A DNA stretch of 57,571 bases from the NCBI GenBank assembly GCA_024742695.1, contig JANSXY010000024.1, positions 1 through 57,571 of the forward strand. Direction: 5' to 3'. How positions within the stretch are numbered: position 1 is the first letter of the stretch; each line of letters begins with the position of its first letter. This DNA comes from Paracoccaceae bacterium. Its GTDB lineage: Bacteria > Pseudomonadota > Alphaproteobacteria > Rhodobacterales > Rhodobacteraceae. This document shows, in pieces, positions 40,904 to 49,393 of this stretch. Both the position numbers and the translations under genes were made by a program. The notes beneath the pieces are model-generated. The model was given only the letters and a program-made list of their open reading frames with translations, was not told the origin of the DNA and did no database searches.

Positions 40904-41847
40904 CTTTCCTTCACCTTGTTGAGGGCCTTCACGTAGATCGACGCAAGCCCGAAGACCGTCACGAAGAGGATGATCGCGTAGGCCGAGGAATATCCCGTGC
41001 GCCATTTCTCGAACGCCTCGCGCTTGAGGTCGATCGAGGCGAGAAGCGTCGTGTTGCCGGGCCCGCCGCCGGTAAGCTGGACGACGAGATCGAACATCTT
41101 GAAGTTCTCGATGCCCCTGAACAGGACGGCCAGCATCAGGAACGGCAGGACCATGGGAACCGTGATCGTCCAGAACTGCCGCCACTTCGACGCGCGATCG
41201 ATCTCGGCCGCCTCGTAGATATAGTCCGGTATGGATCGCAGCCCCGCGAGGCAGATCAGCATGACGAAGGGTGTCCACATCCAGGTATCCACGATCACGA
41301 TCGCCCAGGGCGCGAGGGTCACCGAACCCAGCATCGAGAACGAGTTCGCCGGGATCCCGGTGAAGAATTCGACGACGTAGTTCACCAGCCCGATCTGCGG
41401 CTGGTAGAGGAAGGTCCAGAAGTTGCCCACCACGGCGGGCGAAAGCATCATCGGCAGCACGATGATCGTGGTGATCAGGTCGTTGCCCCTGAACTTCCTG
41501 TTGATGAGCCACGCCAGGGTGAAGCCGATCAGCACCTGCAGGACGATCGTCCAGAACAGGAAATGCGCCGTGGCCTGCATGTTCATCCAGATACCGTCGT
41601 CGGTCAGGATGCGTTCGTAGTTGCGCAGCCCTACCCACTCGACTTCACGGTTGAGGCGGTTGGCACGGTAGTTCGTGAACGAAAGACGGATGGTCCAGAT
41701 CAGCGGAAAGATGTTGATCGCCAGCAGAAGGAAGATCGTCGGCGCGACGAAGATCCAGGCGATCGCCCGGTCGCTGAGACCGCGGACGCGGCGGGATACC
41801 GGCTCGGGCGTTGCGCGCGCCACGCGGGTGATGGGACTTTCGGTCAT
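40900..41847 (-). CDS. ABC sugar/polyol importer permease (MalF-like)
   Basis: 315 residues. Basic N-terminus then IAWIFVAPTIFLLLAINIFPLIWTIRLSFTNYR, FLFWTIVLQVLIGFTLAWLINRKF, EAA loop IYEAAEIDRASKWRQFWTITVPMVLPFLMLAVLFRGIENFKMFDLV, GGPGNTTLLASI. Standard MalF/UgpA type. It lies 124 bp after the binding-protein stop, and that gap holds a GNRA-type hairpin, consistent with lower permease expression. It is the first membrane subunit of the leftward operon. Confidence 0.88.
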   Translation of the reverse strand: MTESPITRVARATPEPVSRRVRGLSDRAIAWIFVAPTIFLLLAINIFPLIWTIRLSFTNYRANRLNREVEWVGLRNYERILTDDGIWMNMQATAHFLFWTIVLQVLIGFTLAWLINRKFRGNDLITTIIVLPMMLSPAVVGNFWTFLYQPQIGLVNYVVEFFTGIPANSFSMLGSVTLAPWAIVIVDTWMWTPFVMLICLAGLRSIPDYIYEAAEIDRASKWRQFWTITVPMVLPFLMLAVLFRGIENFKMFDLVVQLTGGGPGNTTLLASIDLKREAFEKWRTGYSSAYAIILFVTVFGLASIYVKALNKVKER

Positions 41848-41924
41848 CGGCGGGTTCCCTGTCGGCCCGAAGGGGATCGGAGGTCGTTCCGGCCAGTATG
41901 GTCAGAGGGCGTGGCGGATCGGCG

Positions 41925-41944
41925 GCCCCCGCTTTCGCGGGGGC
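41925..41944 (-). promoter_or_regulatory. Intercistronic hairpin with GAAA tetraloop
   Basis: On the leftward transcript GCCCCCGC-GAAA-GCGGGGGC: an 8-bp perfect stem with a stable GNRA loop, 27 bp after the binding-protein stop. No U-tract. Probably protects the binding-protein mRNA from 3' decay. Confidence 0.6.
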
Positions 41945-41971
41945 GCCCTTGGATCGCAGAGCCCGGAGGCG

Positions 41972-43291
41972 TCAGAGCTTGCCTTCGTCCTCGAAGGTCT
42001 CGGTCCAGTCGGCGATCAGCCCGTCGAGAGCCTCTTGCGCGGTGCCCTGGTCGGCCACGATGTAGTTGTGCAGCCGCTCCTGCATGGCGAGGAGGAGTTC
42101 GGCATAGGCCGGCTCCTGCCAGAAGTCCTGCACGCCGGCCATCGCCTCGAGGAAGTCGCCCGCAAACGGCGCCGAATTGACGAAGTCCGGATCCTCGAGA
42201 ACCGAGCGATGGCAGGAATAGCCTCCCATCGACCACCACTTGGCCTGCACGTCGGGCTGGGCGAACCACTTGATGTATTCGAGCGCCCCATCGACGTTAT
42301 CCGAGTAGGACACGACCGAGATCCCCTGCCCGCCGAGGGTCGAGGCCTCGACGTTCTGGCCGGGGTTCACGAAGAAGTCGATCTTGTCGCCGCCGGTGTT
42401 CGGGTCTGCATACAGGCCCGGGAAGAAGGCGAACCAGTTCATCGCCATCGCGACCTGGCCCGACTTGAAGGCGTCGAGCGACTGCTCCATGTAGGCGTTG
42501 TCATAGCCGGGCGGGGTGCAGCACTGGTAGAGTTCCTTGTAGAACTCCAGCGCCTCGACGGCGGCCGGCGAGTTGACGGCGCCTTCCATGTCGTAGCTGC
42601 CCGGCGTGTTCTCGTACTTGAAGCCCCAGGCATAGAGCGCGCCGGTCGCCCCCATCGTGATGCCTTCCGACCCACGCTCGGTGAAGATCGAGGCGCCGTA
42701 GACCGTCTGGCCATCGATTTCCCGGCCCTGGAAGAACTTGGCGATCTCCATCAGTTCGCGCTGTGTCTTGGGTTCCGCCAGGTCGCGGCCATACTCGGCC
42801 TTGAACGCCTCCTGGATCTCGGGACGCGCGAACCAGTCCTTGCGATAGAACCAGCCGTTGGCGTCGCCCATGGCGGGCAGCGCGTAGTAGTTCGGCGTGC
42901 CCTTCGGCCAGGTCGAGTAGGCATAGACGGTCGCCGGCGCGAAATCATCCATGCTGATGGCATTGGCATCGAAGAAGTCGTTGAGCTTGATGTAGTGCCC
43001 GTTCTCGGCGCCACCGCCGATCCACTGGCTGTCGCCGATCAGCAGATCGCACAGCTGACCGCCGGAGTTCAGTTCGTTAAGCATCCGGTCCGCGAAGTTC
43101 GGCCATGGCACGAATTCGAAGTTCATCGTGATCCCGGACTGCGCCTCGAAGTCCTTCGACAACTCGACAAGCGCGTTGGCAGGATCCCACGCCGCCCAGC
43201 ACAGCGTAAGGTCTTGCGCCTGGGACGCCGACGCGGCGAGACCGGCCACTGCCGTGACCGCGGACGCCGCCAGAAGTCTCTTCATCGTCAT
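41972..43291 (-). CDS. Periplasmic binding protein of the sugar/polyol importer
   Basis: 439 residues (start MTMKRLLAASAVTAVAGLAASASQAQ; the ATG at 43285 is an alternative), signal peptide with cleavage after SQAQ. Family 1 extracellular solute-binding protein: TLCWAAWDPANALVELSKDFEAQSGITMNFEFVPWPNFADRMLNELNSGGQLCDLLIGDSQWI, MNWFAFFPGLYAD, GISVVSYS. The GxWAAWDPANAL opening and DLLIGDSQW region place it with Glp/Ugp-like polyol and carbohydrate binders. First gene of the operon; two operator-like sites lie upstream. Confidence 0.88.
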   Translation of the reverse strand: MTMKRLLAASAVTAVAGLAASASQAQDLTLCWAAWDPANALVELSKDFEAQSGITMNFEFVPWPNFADRMLNELNSGGQLCDLLIGDSQWIGGGAENGHYIKLNDFFDANAISMDDFAPATVYAYSTWPKGTPNYYALPAMGDANGWFYRKDWFARPEIQEAFKAEYGRDLAEPKTQRELMEIAKFFQGREIDGQTVYGASIFTERGSEGITMGATGALYAWGFKYENTPGSYDMEGAVNSPAAVEALEFYKELYQCCTPPGYDNAYMEQSLDAFKSGQVAMAMNWFAFFPGLYADPNTGGDKIDFFVNPGQNVEASTLGGQGISVVSYSDNVDGALEYIKWFAQPDVQAKWWSMGGYSCHRSVLEDPDFVNSAPFAGDFLEAMAGVQDFWQEPAYAELLLAMQERLHNYIVADQGTAQEALDGLIADWTETFEDEGKL

Positions 43292-43371
43292 TTCGTTGAT
43301 ACCTCCCGTTATATCGACCCGGACAACGCCAAACGAATGGCCACCTCATGCCCAGATGCGGAAAGCGTAAA

Positions 43372-43387
43372 TGAGGTGCGTACCTCA
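43372..43387. promoter_or_regulatory. LacI-type operator-like site O1
   Basis: TGAGGTGCGTACCTCA, a near-perfect 16-bp palindrome with a CpG at its centre, 80 bp upstream of the binding-protein start. A third half-site (ACCTCA, 43343-43348) lies nearby. The same half-site pattern recurs at 43403 and 46878. Confidence 0.6.
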
Positions 43388-43402
43388 AGGGAAGAAGTTT
43401 CT

Positions 43403-43418
43403 TGAGGTACGCACATCA
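43403..43418. promoter_or_regulatory. LacI-type operator-like site O2
   Basis: TGAGGTACGCACATCA, same left half as O1, its start 31 bp from that of O1 (three helical turns, same face). Lies between the divergently oriented ends of the binding-protein operon and the dehydrogenase stop at 43476, within the promoter region of the leftward operon. Confidence 0.55.
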
Positions 43419-43475
43419 CTTCTGATCGGCGCGGCGGTTGCCGGACTCCAGGATACGGCTGGAACGCCTTCGAAA

Positions 43476-44651
43476 TCAGAGGGCTAGGGAAACCCACGCG
43501 GCGTTCCTGCGGGACGACCGCACGCAGGCATCCACGAAGGCGACACCCGCCAGGCCATCCTGTACGGTCGGGTACACACATCCTTCCGGCGGCGGCATGC
43601 CCGCAGCATGGGCGCGAATCGCCATCGCGGCCTCGGTGTAGATGTTCGCGAAACCCTCAAGATAGCCCTCCGGATGCCCCGGCGGGATCCGGCTCATCCG
43701 GTTTGCCGCCGCCCCGGCCCCCGCCCCCGATCGGGTCAGCTTGCGCGTTGGCTCACCGAAGGGCGTATGCCAGAGCGTGTTCGGCTCTTCCTGATCCCAG
43801 GACAGGCCGCCCCTTGCGCCGTAAACACGCAACCGCAGCGCATTCTCGTTACCCGGCGCGACCTGGCTCGACCAGAGCATGCCGCGCGCACCTCCCTCGA
43901 ACCGCAGCATGACGTGGGCATTGTCATCGACACGACGGCCCGGCACGAAAGTGTGCAGGTCAGCGGCCAGCGCCTCGAGCTTCAGCCCGGTGACGAAACA
44001 GGCGAGGTTGAAGGCATGCGTTCCGATATCGCCGGTGGAGCCACCCGCCCCCGCCTGGGCGGGATCGGTCCGCCAGGCTGCCTGCTTCTGGCCTGTCGCC
44101 TCAGTCGCCTCGGTCAACCAATCCTGCGGATACTCCACCTGGACCACCCGGATCTCGCCCAACTCGCCCGATGCGATCATCTCGCGCGCCTGCCGGACCA
44201 TCGGGTAGCCGGTGTAATTGTGCGTCAGGACGAAGAGCGCGCGGGATTTCGAGGCAAGGGCCGCGAGCTTGCGGGCATCGCCGAGGCTTGAGGTCAGCGG
44301 CTTGTCGCAGATGACGTGGATGCCACGGGTGAGAAACGGCTTTGCGGCGGGATAATGAACATGGTTCGGCGTCACGATCGCCACGGCCTCGATACCATCC
44401 CTGAGCCGCACCTCGCGCCTGGCCATCTCCTCGAAGCTTCCATAGACCCGGTCCGCGCCGAGCCCGAGGTCGGCGCCCGAGGCGCGGGACTTCTCGGCAG
44501 TGGCGCTGAAGCAGCCCGCCACCAGGTCATAGTGATCGTCGATCCTGCTTGCGATGCGATGCACCGCCCCGATGAACGCGTCACGCCCGCCGCCCACCAT
44601 CCCGAGCCGGATCCTCCGGCCCGTCATGTCCTTGCGTCCCTCGATGGCCAT
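43476..44651 (-). CDS. Gfo/Idh/MocA family dehydrogenase
   Basis: 391 residues from the ATG at 44651 with GGAGG 6 nt upstream (MAIEGRKDMTGRRIRLGMVGGGRDAFIG). Rossmann motif GMVGGGRDAFIGAVHR; NHVHYPAAKPFL; ICDKPL is the conserved lysine segment; GGSTGDIGTHAFNLACFVTG supplies the catalytic His and Asp. The VGGGRDAFIGxVHR form is that of the subgroup acting on sugars and cyclitols, sometimes at the C3 position of glucosides. Its neighbour is a TIM-barrel isomerase/epimerase, a frequent pair in oxidised-sugar pathways. The true substrate is unknown. 65 bp separate it from that gene. Confidence 0.85.
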   Translation of the reverse strand: MAIEGRKDMTGRRIRLGMVGGGRDAFIGAVHRIASRIDDHYDLVAGCFSATAEKSRASGADLGLGADRVYGSFEEMARREVRLRDGIEAVAIVTPNHVHYPAAKPFLTRGIHVICDKPLTSSLGDARKLAALASKSRALFVLTHNYTGYPMVRQAREMIASGELGEIRVVQVEYPQDWLTEATEATGQKQAAWRTDPAQAGAGGSTGDIGTHAFNLACFVTGLKLEALAADLHTFVPGRRVDDNAHVMLRFEGGARGMLWSSQVAPGNENALRLRVYGARGGLSWDQEEPNTLWHTPFGEPTRKLTRSGAGAGAAANRMSRIPPGHPEGYLEGFANIYTEAAMAIRAHAAGMPPPEGCVYPTVQDGLAGVAFVDACVRSSRRNAAWVSLAL

Positions 44652-44716
44652 GTGGCCTCCTCCCGTCTTCGCCTGGTTCCAGTTGCACGGCGGCGGGGCC
44701 CTGCCCCCGCACCGCT

Positions 44717-45772
44717 TCAGTCGAGGCCAAGCATGCGGCGGTTCGCGGCATCGTCGGCGCCCGAGCCGGCGAAGTCGTCGAAGGCCTTTTCCGTGACCCG
44801 GATGATATGATCGCGTACGAAGGCCGCGCCTTCGCGCGCGCCGTCCTCGGGGTGCTTGAGCGCGCATTCCCACTCGACCACAGCCCAGCCGTCGAAGTCG
44901 TACTGGGTCAGCTTCGAGAACACGGCCCCGAAATCGACCTGTCCGTCGCCAAGCGACCGGAACCGCCCGGCACGATCCACCCAGGACTGAAAGCCACCGT
45001 AGACACCCTGGCGTCCGGTCGGGTTCAACTCGGCGTCCTTGACGTGGAACATCCGGATGCGGTCATGGTAGATGTCGATGTTCTGCAGGTAGTCGAGATG
45101 CTGCAGCACATAATGCGACGGGTCGTAGAGCATGCAGGCCCGCGGGTGGCCTCCTACCCGCTCGAGGAACATCTCGTAGCTCACGCCATCGTGGAGATCC
45201 TCACCGGGGTGGATCTCGTAACAGACATCGACGCCCATCTCCTCGGCATGTTCGAGGATCGGGCGCCAGCGTGCGGCGAGTTCATCGAAGGCCGCCTCGA
45301 CAAGGCCCGCCGGTCGCTGCGGCCAGGGGTAGACGAAGGGCCAGGCCAGCGCGCCCGAGAAGGTGGCATGCGCGCCGATGCCGAGGTTGCGGCTGGCGGT
45401 GATCGCCTTCCGGACCTGGTCGACGGCCCATTCCTGGCGCGCCTTCGGGTTGCCGCGAACCCCGGGCGCCGCGAAGCCGTCGAAAGCGGCGTCATAGGCG
45501 GGATGGACGGCGACGAGCTGTCCCTGCAGATGCGTCGAAAGCTCGGTCACCTCGACCCCGTTCTCGGCGGCCTTGCCCTTGAACTCGTCGCACCAGTCCT
45601 TCGACGAGGCCGCCTTCTCGAGGTCAAAGAGACGGCCGTCCCAGCTCGGCACCTGGACGCCGAGATAGCCGCAGTCGGCCGCCCATCGGGTGATCGCGTC
45701 CCAGCTGTCGAACGGGGCCTCGTCTCCGGCGAATTGCGCCAGGAACAGCGCCGGTCCCTTGATCGTCTTCAC
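44717..45772 (-). CDS. Sugar phosphate isomerase/epimerase (TIM-barrel, AP-endonuclease 2 fold)
   Basis: 351 residues starting from the GTG at 45772 (VKTIKGPALFLAQFAGDEAPFDSW), with GGAGG 8 nt upstream; an earlier GTG at 45787 is less likely. Xylose isomerase-like barrel: VCYEIHPGEDLHDG (metal-binding Glu/His), CMLYDPSHYVLQHLDY (Asp, His), MFHVKDAEL, VEWECALK. Ends near the dehydrogenase start. Enzymes of this family isomerise or epimerise keto-sugars, or act on inositol-type 3-keto derivatives; reaction here unknown. Placed between dehydrogenase and regulator genes on the same strand. Confidence 0.85.
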   Translation of the reverse strand: MKTIKGPALFLAQFAGDEAPFDSWDAITRWAADCGYLGVQVPSWDGRLFDLEKAASSKDWCDEFKGKAAENGVEVTELSTHLQGQLVAVHPAYDAAFDGFAAPGVRGNPKARQEWAVDQVRKAITASRNLGIGAHATFSGALAWPFVYPWPQRPAGLVEAAFDELAARWRPILEHAEEMGVDVCYEIHPGEDLHDGVSYEMFLERVGGHPRACMLYDPSHYVLQHLDYLQNIDIYHDRIRMFHVKDAELNPTGRQGVYGGFQSWVDRAGRFRSLGDGQVDFGAVFSKLTQYDFDGWAVVEWECALKHPEDGAREGAAFVRDHIIRVTEKAFDDFAGSGADDAANRRMLGLD

Positions 45773-45814
45773 GTCTTTGCCCTCCACACTTGCGGCCCCG
45801 TCCGCTGTCGCGCA

Positions 45815-46843
45815 TCAGGGCAGGTTTTCGCGAATGATCACGTCGATGCGAATCCGTTCCTGTGACGCCAGGATCGCCACATCGTCCGACTTGGCGCGCA
45901 GGACACGAAGCGCACTGCGCACGAGGTGCCCGACATTCTGGGCGATCACCGCATCCACCTCGCCCTCCTCGAGAGCCTGTCGAGTAGCCGGTGTCAGCTC
46001 ATGCGCGATGACGACCAGTCCCTCCGGGCGCCGGGCCGCGCGCAGCCCTTCGAGAAGAAACTTGTTCCCCGTTCCCATCGAATAGATGCCAAGCAGGTCG
46101 GGATTGGCATTGACCGCCGAGGTCACGATCGAGGCCATCCGAACCGGATCGTCGTAGGACTCCATCGACGGCAGCACCACGAGGTTCGGAAACTCTTGCG
46201 AAACGACCTCGTCGAAGCCGAGGCGACGCTCGATGCTGTCGCGCGCCTGAAGCGAATGCGTGACCACCAGAACGCTTCCCGTCGCGCGCCCGACGAAACG
46301 CCCCATCAGAACGCCGGCCGTCCGCCCCGCGGACCGGTTGTTGATGCCGACGAAGTGGTCGCGCGCCGAGTTCGGAAGGTCCGCGACCAGGGTCACGACG
46401 GCGATGCCATCGGCCTTCAGGCGACCGACCGCGTCGCGTACCTGCGGCGTCTCGGGGACCATGATCGCGAGCCCGTCGGGGCGTGTCGAGCCGACGGCAT
46501 TGATTGCCCGCGCGACGGCATGTGGATCGTGCGTCGGCACCGTGATGATCTTGACCGAGCTGCGTTCGGCAAGCTGTGCCCCGGTTGCCTCGATCAAAGC
46601 CTCGCGCAAGGCGTCGACAAACTGGTTCGGACCGACGGGCAGGACGAAGACGTAGCGGTACTGGCGCTTTCGCGCCAGGTTCGCGGCATAGGAGTCGCGG
46701 ACATAGCCGAGCCTGTCGACCGCGTCCTGCACCCTTGCCACGGTCGCTTCGCGAACGCCCGGTCGCGCGTTCAGGACACGGTCGACCGTTGCAAGGCTTA
46801 CCCCCGCTTCCTTCGCGATGTCATGGACCGTCGGCTTGACCAT
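45815..46843 (-). CDS. LacI family transcriptional regulator
   Basis: 342 residues from the ATG at 46843 with GGGGGAGG just upstream. LacI HTH MVKPTVHDIAKEAGVSLATVDRVLNARPGVREATVARVQDAVDRLGYV, the hinge, then a periplasmic-binding-protein-like sensor domain (YVFVLPVGPNQFVDALREALIEA ... GVLMGRFVGRATGSVLVV). The longer frame above the ATG is Arg/Pro-rich and non-coding. It should repress the importer, dehydrogenase and isomerase genes and itself via the TGAGGTxCGT-type sites. The effector is unknown; the phosphorylated or keto product is a guess. Confidence 0.9.
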   Translation of the reverse strand: MVKPTVHDIAKEAGVSLATVDRVLNARPGVREATVARVQDAVDRLGYVRDSYAANLARKRQYRYVFVLPVGPNQFVDALREALIEATGAQLAERSSVKIITVPTHDPHAVARAINAVGSTRPDGLAIMVPETPQVRDAVGRLKADGIAVVTLVADLPNSARDHFVGINNRSAGRTAGVLMGRFVGRATGSVLVVTHSLQARDSIERRLGFDEVVSQEFPNLVVLPSMESYDDPVRMASIVTSAVNANPDLLGIYSMGTGNKFLLEGLRAARRPEGLVVIAHELTPATRQALEEGEVDAVIAQNVGHLVRSALRVLRAKSDDVAILASQERIRIDVIIRENLP

Positions 46844-47315
46844 CTTCGCCTCCCCCGGAGACGGTAAGCCAGATTTCTGAGGTACGTCAATCAGCGCGGA
46901 AAGGCCGCGCGCGGCGCGATCGCCCTGTCCCGTGGTTTCACGCGGCCGGATGTCGACCGCGCCGCACGGCCCTCTTCCGGGTCCGCCCCTCGCCGATGCA
47001 CCGCGCCGATGCACCCCGGCGCCGCGCGGGGCTTCCGCGCCCGGCACAGGTTTCCGCGGCGATCAGGCGATTGCCGAGGATCGGAGTTTCCATCCCCGGG
47101 ATCGATTGTCAGGTGGCGCGGATCGCAACCGGTCTTTCGGCAGGTCCGTGGCCGAGGTCCGCTGTCGGCTCAAAGTGCGGCGTCGCGGGCTCCATAGGCC
47201 GGATGGCGGGTCACGTTGGCGCGGGGCGCAAGTCACTCACCCTTGGCGTATCGAAAGATCGTCATCTGTGGCAGGCTTCGGCAACTCCTGGAAAGGCCAG
47301 GACATGGAGGACAAG
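46844..47315. promoter_or_regulatory. lacI-cysK divergent intergenic region with operator-like site O3
   Basis: TGAGGTACGTCAATCA at 46878-46893 shares the TGAGGTACG half with O1 and O2 and lies 35 bp above the LacI start, as expected for autoregulation. The remaining 400 bp up to the cysteine synthase gene show no gene; I see no riboswitch or clear promoter in it. Confidence 0.5.
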
Positions 47316-48392
47316 ATGTCAATTCGCACCACATCCGGGCGGGGCCGCCGCTATGACAGCGTGCTGGACACTGTCGGCGATACGCCGTGCATTCGCATCA
47401 ACACCATCGCGCCCAAGCATGTTGCCGTCTATGTGAAGGTCGAGGCCTTCAACCCGGCCGGATCGGTGAAGGATCGGCTTGCCCTGAACATCATCGAGGC
47501 GGCCGAACGGGATGGCCGCCTGAAGCCCGGTCAGACCGTTGTAGAAGCCACATCAGGCAACACCGGAATTGGCCTCGCGATGGTCTGCGCTGCCAAGGGC
47601 TATCCCCTTGTCGTGACGATGGCCGAGAGTTTTTCGGTCGAGAGGCGCAAGCTCATGCGGTTTCTCGGCGCGAAGGTCGTGTTGACGCCGCGCGCTCAGA
47701 AGGGCTTCGGCATGTACACCAAGGCCAAGGAACTGGCGGAGCAGAATGGGTGGTTCCTCGCCAGTCAGTTCGAGACACGGGACAATGCCGACATTCACGA
47801 GGCGACGACGGCCAGAGAGATCCTCGGCGATTTCGCCGGCGAACGCCTCGACTACTGGATCACGGGCTACGGCACCGGCGGCACGGTATCGGGTGTGGCA
47901 AGGGTTTTACGCAAGGAGCGGCCGGACACCAGGATCATCCTCACCGAACCGGCCAACGCGGCGATTGTCTCGTCCGGCTACGTGAACACGCGGAATGAGG
48001 CGCACCAGCCGACGCAGAGCCATCCGAACTTCGAGCCGCATCCGATACAGGGTTGGACACCGGACTTCATTCCCTGGGTGCTGCAGGAGGCGATCGACAA
48101 GTCATACTACGACGAGTTGATCCCGATCGCCGGATCCGAGGGCATCGAATGGTCCCGGCGCCTCGCCGCTGGGGAAGGTATCTTCACCGGCATCTCCGGC
48201 GGTTCCACCTTCGCGGTAGCGATGCGGCTGGCCGAAACGGCTCCGGAGGGGGCGGTCATGCTGGTCATGCTGCCGGACACCGGGGAAAGGTATCTTTCCA
48301 CTCCGCTCTTCGAGGGTATCGAAGACGACATGACCCCGGAGGAACGGGAGATCTCGATGTCAACGCCGTCGGCCCAGATGGCAGCAGACTAG
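47316..48392 (+). CDS. cysK: Cysteine synthase (O-acetylserine sulfhydrylase)
   Basis: 358 residues from the ATG at 47316 with GGAGG 5 nt upstream; an ATG at 47304 (MEDKMSIRTT) is an alternative. PLP fold type II: FNPAGSVKDRLALNII holds the Schiff-base lysine, ATSGNTGIGLAMV binds the substrate carboxylate, GYGTGGTVSGVARVL binds phosphate, TGISGGSTFAVAMRL. The family makes cysteine from O-acetylserine and sulphide. N-terminal extension (about 20 residues) and C-terminal MTPEEREISMSTPSAQMAAD are slightly longer than usual. It stands alone, with no other sulphur gene in the window. Confidence 0.88.
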   Translation: MSIRTTSGRGRRYDSVLDTVGDTPCIRINTIAPKHVAVYVKVEAFNPAGSVKDRLALNIIEAAERDGRLKPGQTVVEATSGNTGIGLAMVCAAKGYPLVVTMAESFSVERRKLMRFLGAKVVLTPRAQKGFGMYTKAKELAEQNGWFLASQFETRDNADIHEATTAREILGDFAGERLDYWITGYGTGGTVSGVARVLRKERPDTRIILTEPANAAIVSSGYVNTRNEAHQPTQSHPNFEPHPIQGWTPDFIPWVLQEAIDKSYYDELIPIAGSEGIEWSRRLAAGEGIFTGISGGSTFAVAMRLAETAPEGAVMLVMLPDTGERYLSTPLFEGIEDDMTPEEREISMSTPSAQMAAD

Positions 48393-48461
48393 AAGCGCCC
48401 GGGGCGCGGACAGGACCAGGGGTCGCCTGGCAGGAAGCCCCCCGCGGCCGGACCATCCGAA

Positions 48462-48477
48462 ACCCCGTCTTCGGGGT
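48462..48477 (+). terminator. Weak hairpin downstream of cysteine synthase
   Basis: ACCCCG-TCTT-CGGGGT, a 6-bp stem with a 4-nt loop, about 70 bp after the cysK stop, without a U-tract. A partial terminator at best. Confidence 0.35.
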
Positions 48478-48598
48478 CGACTGAAGCGAACCACCTGCCC
48501 CGCCCGTCCCGTCGCTGTCGCAGGCCGGGGGCGTTATCGGCAGTTTGCCCCGGGACGCCGGATCGCCCGTCGGGACAGGACGGTCATCGGAACGGTCG

Positions 48599-49000
48599 TC
48601 AGAACGGGGTCTCCAGCCGGACGCCCGTTGCCACGAAATCCGCGGCATTGCCCGTCACGACGGTCGCGCCATGGGTGAGGGCGGTCGCGGCGATCATCAG
48701 GTCGGCGCCGGGATGGCCGATCTCGGCGCTCAGCCGCCCCCAGACCCGCGCCTCGGTGGCCCCGAAGGGCAGGATCCGGTCCGCGAAGAGGAGCATCGTC
48801 CGGTCCAGCCAGGCGCGCAGGTCCGCGGCGAAGCCGGGGTTCCTGGCCTCCTGCAACCGGATCCCGCGCTCGATTTCGCCAAGCGTGATGGCGCTCAGGA
48901 AGAGCTCGGCCTCCGAGCGCGCGGCGAGCCAGGCCCGCACGCGCGGGGCGCGACCCGGCCGCCGCAGGGCGGACAGGACGTTGGTGTCGAGGAGGAACAT
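48599..49000 (-). CDS. vapC: VapC-type PIN-domain toxin
   Basis: 133 residues. PIN fold: MFLLDTNVLSALRRP (D5), AITLGEIERGI (E42), HPGADLMIAATALTHGATVVTGNAADF (D100 and the terminal Asn/Asp). These acidic residues bind Mg2+ for RNase activity, usually against tRNA or rRNA. It ends ETPF. One base overlaps the antitoxin stop (TGATG), the usual order antitoxin then toxin. Confidence 0.88.
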   Translation of the reverse strand: MFLLDTNVLSALRRPGRAPRVRAWLAARSEAELFLSAITLGEIERGIRLQEARNPGFAADLRAWLDRTMLLFADRILPFGATEARVWGRLSAEIGHPGADLMIAATALTHGATVVTGNAADFVATGVRLETPF

Positions 49001-49245
49001 CAGAAGTCGACGTCGCGCGGGACCGCGCCCGCCCGCGGAACGTCGTCAGTGGTTGGGAAGGCGAGGAGGTGGTCGAGGAAACTCTCACGCCGTGCGACGG
49101 CGCCCTCGAGGAGCTGGTGATAGTCCTGTGCCGACAGCACGACGACGGCCGGCTTGCCCCGCCGGCTGACTTCTTGCGGCACGCCGGCCAGGGCCGCGTC
49201 AACAACCGCGCTGAACCGGTTCTTCGCGTCATGCAGTGTCCACAT
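49000..49245 (-). CDS. Phd/YefM-type antitoxin
   Basis: 81 residues from the ATG at 49245 (MWTLHDAKNRFSAVVDAALAGVPQEVSRRGKPAVVVLSAQDYHQLLEGA). The DAKNRFSxxVDAAL and GxPAVVVLSxxDYxxL pattern is the Phd/YefM fold: N-terminal DNA-binding, C-terminal tail that wraps the toxin (HLLAFPTTDDVPRAGAVPRDVDF). It binds its own promoter; a palindrome lies 28 bp upstream of the start. Overlaps the toxin by 1 bp. Confidence 0.85.
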   Translation of the reverse strand: MWTLHDAKNRFSAVVDAALAGVPQEVSRRGKPAVVVLSAQDYHQLLEGAVARRESFLDHLLAFPTTDDVPRAGAVPRDVDF

Positions 49246-49273
49246 CCGGGCGGTCCTTCCGAGTTGCGTTAGC

Positions 49274-49291
49274 CATCTATCTAGATAGATG
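49274..49291. promoter_or_regulatory. Palindromic operator of the VapBC-type operon
   Basis: CATCTATCTAGATAGATG, a perfect 18-bp palindrome, 28 bp upstream of the antitoxin start, followed directly by a further half-site TCTAGATGG. Typical of a cooperative antitoxin operator. It overlaps where the promoter should be. Confidence 0.7.
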
Positions 49292-49393
49292 TCTAGATGG
49301 ATTTTGCAAGAGACTCCCGAGCGACGCGGCGGGGGCGTTGCCTGCAGGTCGGCTCGGCGCCGGCGACAATCGATCATCGGCTCCGAAGACAGC

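Noticed and set aside
46894-47303. SAM or other sulphur riboswitch ahead of cysteine synthase
   Set aside because: No S-box, SAM-II or similar core could be found by eye.
46932-47315. N-terminal extension of the cysteine synthase frame
   Set aside because: Upstream residues are Arg/Gly/Pro-rich; a strong RBS and the family start place the ATG at 47316 or 47304.
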